This document shows positions 47,920-49,345 of a stretch of DNA of 49,345 bases, piece by piece (the stretch's first letter is position 1; each line of letters starts with the position of its first letter). The position numbers and the translations under genes were made by a program. Source of the stretch: an uncultured Azospirillum sp. (GTDB taxonomy: Bacteria > Pseudomonadota > Alphaproteobacteria > Azospirillales > Azospirillaceae); assembly GCF_946480385.1 (NCBI RefSeq), contig NZ_CAMLJP010000040.1, forward strand, positions 1 to 49,345, given 5' to 3'. The notes beneath the pieces are model-generated. The model saw nothing but the letters and a program-made list of their open reading frames with translations, was not told the DNA's origin and made no database searches.

Positions 47920-49175
47920 GTTCCATTCGTGTGACGACGTTGCCCAACGGGCTTCGCGTCGCGACCGATACGATGCCCGACGTGCAGTCCGTGTCTCTCG
48001 GCTGCTGGGTCGGGGTTGGCACCCGCAACGAGGCGGCCAGCGTCAACGGCGTCGCCCACCTCGTCGAGCATATGCTGTTCAAGGGCACCCGCCGCCGCTC
48101 CGCCTTCCGCATCTCCGAGGAGATCGAGAATGTCGGCGGCCAACTGAACGCCTACACCACCCGCGAGCAGACTGCCTATTACGCCAAGGTCCTGCACGAG
48201 GATGCGCCGCTGGCGCTCGACATCCTCTCCGACATGATCCAGCACTCGACGCTGGACGCCGAGGAACTGGTGCGCGAGCGGACGGTGGTGCTGCAGGAGA
48301 TCGGCCAGAGCGCCGACACGCCCGACGACATCATCTTCGACCATTTCCAGTCGACCGCCTATCCGGGGCAGGCCATCGGCCGTCCGGTGCTGGGCTCGGC
48401 GGAGATCGTCGGCGCCCTGCCGCGCGAGGCCCTGGTCGACTACATCGCCGGCCATTACGGCGCCCCCGGCATGGTGCTGAGCGCCGCCGGCCGGATCGAG
48501 CATGACCGCATGGTCGATCTCGCGATGAAGGCCTTCGGCGACCTGCCGAGCGGCGCCCCGCCGAAGCCGGAGACCGCCCGCTACACCGGCGGCGACTTCC
48601 GTGAGGACCGTGACCTGGAGCAGATGCACCTCGTGCTCGGCTTCGACGGGGTGGGGGTCCATGATCCGGACTTCTACGCCCATTCGGTGCTCTCCACCCT
48701 GCTCGGCGGCGGCATGTCGTCCCGCCTGTTCCAGGAGGTGCGGGAAAAGCGCGGGCTGGTCTATTCCATCTACACCTTTACCGGCGGCTATCATGACGGC
48801 GGCCTGTTCGGCGTCTATGCCGGCACCGGCGAGGACGAGGTGGCGGAACTGGTCCCCGTCGTCTGCGACGAGATCGCCAAGGTCGGCGCCGACGTTACCG
48901 AGGACGAGGTCGCCCGCGCCCGTGCCCAGCTGAAGGCCGGGACGCTGATGGCGCTGGAAAGCACCATGTCGCGCTGCGAGCAGCTCGGTCAGCAGATGCT
49001 GATCTACGACCGCCCGGTTCCGGTGGAAGAGATCGTGGCGAAGATCGACGGCGTCGACCGCGACGCCGTGGTCAAGGCCGCCAGCCGCCTGCGCGCCAGC
49101 CGGCCGACCGTCGCCGCTCTCGGCCCCATCGCCAAGCTGGAAAGCTACGACCGCATTGCGGAGCGTCTCGCCTGA
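47916..49175 (+). CDS. M16 family zinc metallopeptidase (processing-peptidase-like)
   Basis: 419 residues, start overlapping the thrC stop by 4 bases. The inverted zinc motif HxxEH is H48-L-V-E51-H52 (VAHLVEHMLFKGT), with downstream GGQLNAYTTREQTAYYAKVL and VLQEIGQSADTPDD supplying the distal Glu. The second domain has LGGGMSSRLFQEVREKRGLVYSIYTF. All catalytic residues are present. Relatives include mitochondrial MPP-beta and bacterial PqqF/YmxG-type peptidases; the alphaproteobacterial homologue sits next to thrC in many genomes. There is no signal peptide, so it is likely cytoplasmic or peripheral. The substrate is unknown. Confidence 0.93.
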   Translation: MSSIRVTTLPNGLRVATDTMPDVQSVSLGCWVGVGTRNEAASVNGVAHLVEHMLFKGTRRRSAFRISEEIENVGGQLNAYTTREQTAYYAKVLHEDAPLALDILSDMIQHSTLDAEELVRERTVVLQEIGQSADTPDDIIFDHFQSTAYPGQAIGRPVLGSAEIVGALPREALVDYIAGHYGAPGMVLSAAGRIEHDRMVDLAMKAFGDLPSGAPPKPETARYTGGDFREDRDLEQMHLVLGFDGVGVHDPDFYAHSVLSTLLGGGMSSRLFQEVREKRGLVYSIYTFTGGYHDGGLFGVYAGTGEDEVAELVPVVCDEIAKVGADVTEDEVARARAQLKAGTLMALESTMSRCEQLGQQMLIYDRPVPVEEIVAKIDGVDRDAVVKAASRLRASRPTVAALGPIAKLESYDRIAERLA

Positions 49176-49191
49176 CGATGGCGGCTGTGGT

Positions 49192-49340
49192 GCCCCCTCC
49201 CTCCCACGCGTGCGCGTGGGTCCCTCCCTCCCCCGCCCTCGGTCGGCCGAAGGCCGATCCGATCGCGGGAGAGGGGAGAGCTTGCGATACGGCGGCAGTC
49301 CCCTCTCCCACCGAAGGTGGGGGAGGGTTAGGGAGGGGGC
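49192..49340. repeat. Intergenic palindromic element bounded by an 11-bp inverted repeat
   Basis: GCCCCCTCCCT (49192-49202) and AGGGAGGGGGC (49330-49340) close a 149-bp element. Inside are CCCACGC/GCGTGGG (49203-49220), TCGGCC/GGCCGA near 49243-49257, and CCCAC/GGTGG near 49309-49318. It resembles the element at 36553-36702 in using CCCTCTCCC-type hairpins, so both probably belong to one dispersed family. It has no protein-coding capacity and no recognisable transposase. Confidence 0.75.
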
Positions 49341-49345
49341 CGACG

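Overview
The window is GC-rich chromosomal DNA from an alphaproteobacterium, most likely Rhodospirillales and close to Azospirillum. The reasons are gene content and order (an alphaproteobacterial TRAP C4-dicarboxylate locus with divergent dctSR, DUF2849 and DUF934 next to sulfite reductase, many DUF29 and pentapeptide-repeat genes), the very high third-position GC that opens long antisense reading frames, and a good match to an alphaproteobacterial general-stress (EcfG-type) promoter. This placement is inference from protein resemblance; no search was run.

Layout. 1-2.3 kb: the tail of ettA, then a minus-strand stress operon (a 46-residue membrane peptide and two DUF2382 proteins) behind an EcfG-like promoter. 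2.3-5.7 kb: a pentapeptide-repeat/PilZ protein and the outer-membrane lipid asymmetry genes mlaC and mlaA. 6.0-12.1 kb: a methionine-cycle operon: an ArsR-type regulator fused to a SAM-dependent methyltransferase fold, metF, a DUF29 gene and metH, preceded by a perfect 16-bp palindrome. 12.1-15.1 kb: a HEPN/MNT pair whose MNT gene is frameshifted, a thioesterase, an exported pentapeptide protein and a diguanylate cyclase. 15.1-20.3 kb: a nitronate monooxygenase, an ABC-F ATPase, and a MetR-like LysR regulator divergent from an MFS transporter. 20.3-27.2 kb: two divergent sulfate-assimilation operons (cysH-cysD-cysNC on minus; siroheme synthase, DUF2849, sulfite reductase and DUF934 on plus) around an AT-rich region with a palindrome. 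27.4-30.7 kb: an EEP-fold protein, a YcbK-like peptidase and a second long pentapeptide protein. 30.7-38.6 kb: a histidine kinase, dctR, dctS, and divergent dctP-dctQ-dctM. 38.8-42.7 kb: a molybdopterin oxidoreductase and recJ. 42.86-45.2 kb: tRNA-Glu(TTC), then a compact three-gene toxin cassette (accessory protein, DNase toxin, YezG-like immunity protein). 45.3-49.3 kb: dusA, thrC, an M16 peptidase, and a 149-bp palindromic intergenic element.

The theme is sulfur and methionine. Sulfate is activated by CysD/CysN, phosphorylated by the CysC domain and reduced by CysH; sulfite is reduced by a siroheme enzyme whose cofactor is completed by the adjacent precorrin-2 dehydrogenase; the methyl branch runs through MetF and MetH under a probable SAM/SAH-sensing repressor. 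The accessory items most worth a second look are the toxin cassette behind tRNA-Glu, the unpaired HEPN gene, the two pentapeptide proteins built from paired header modules, and the palindromic intergenic elements.
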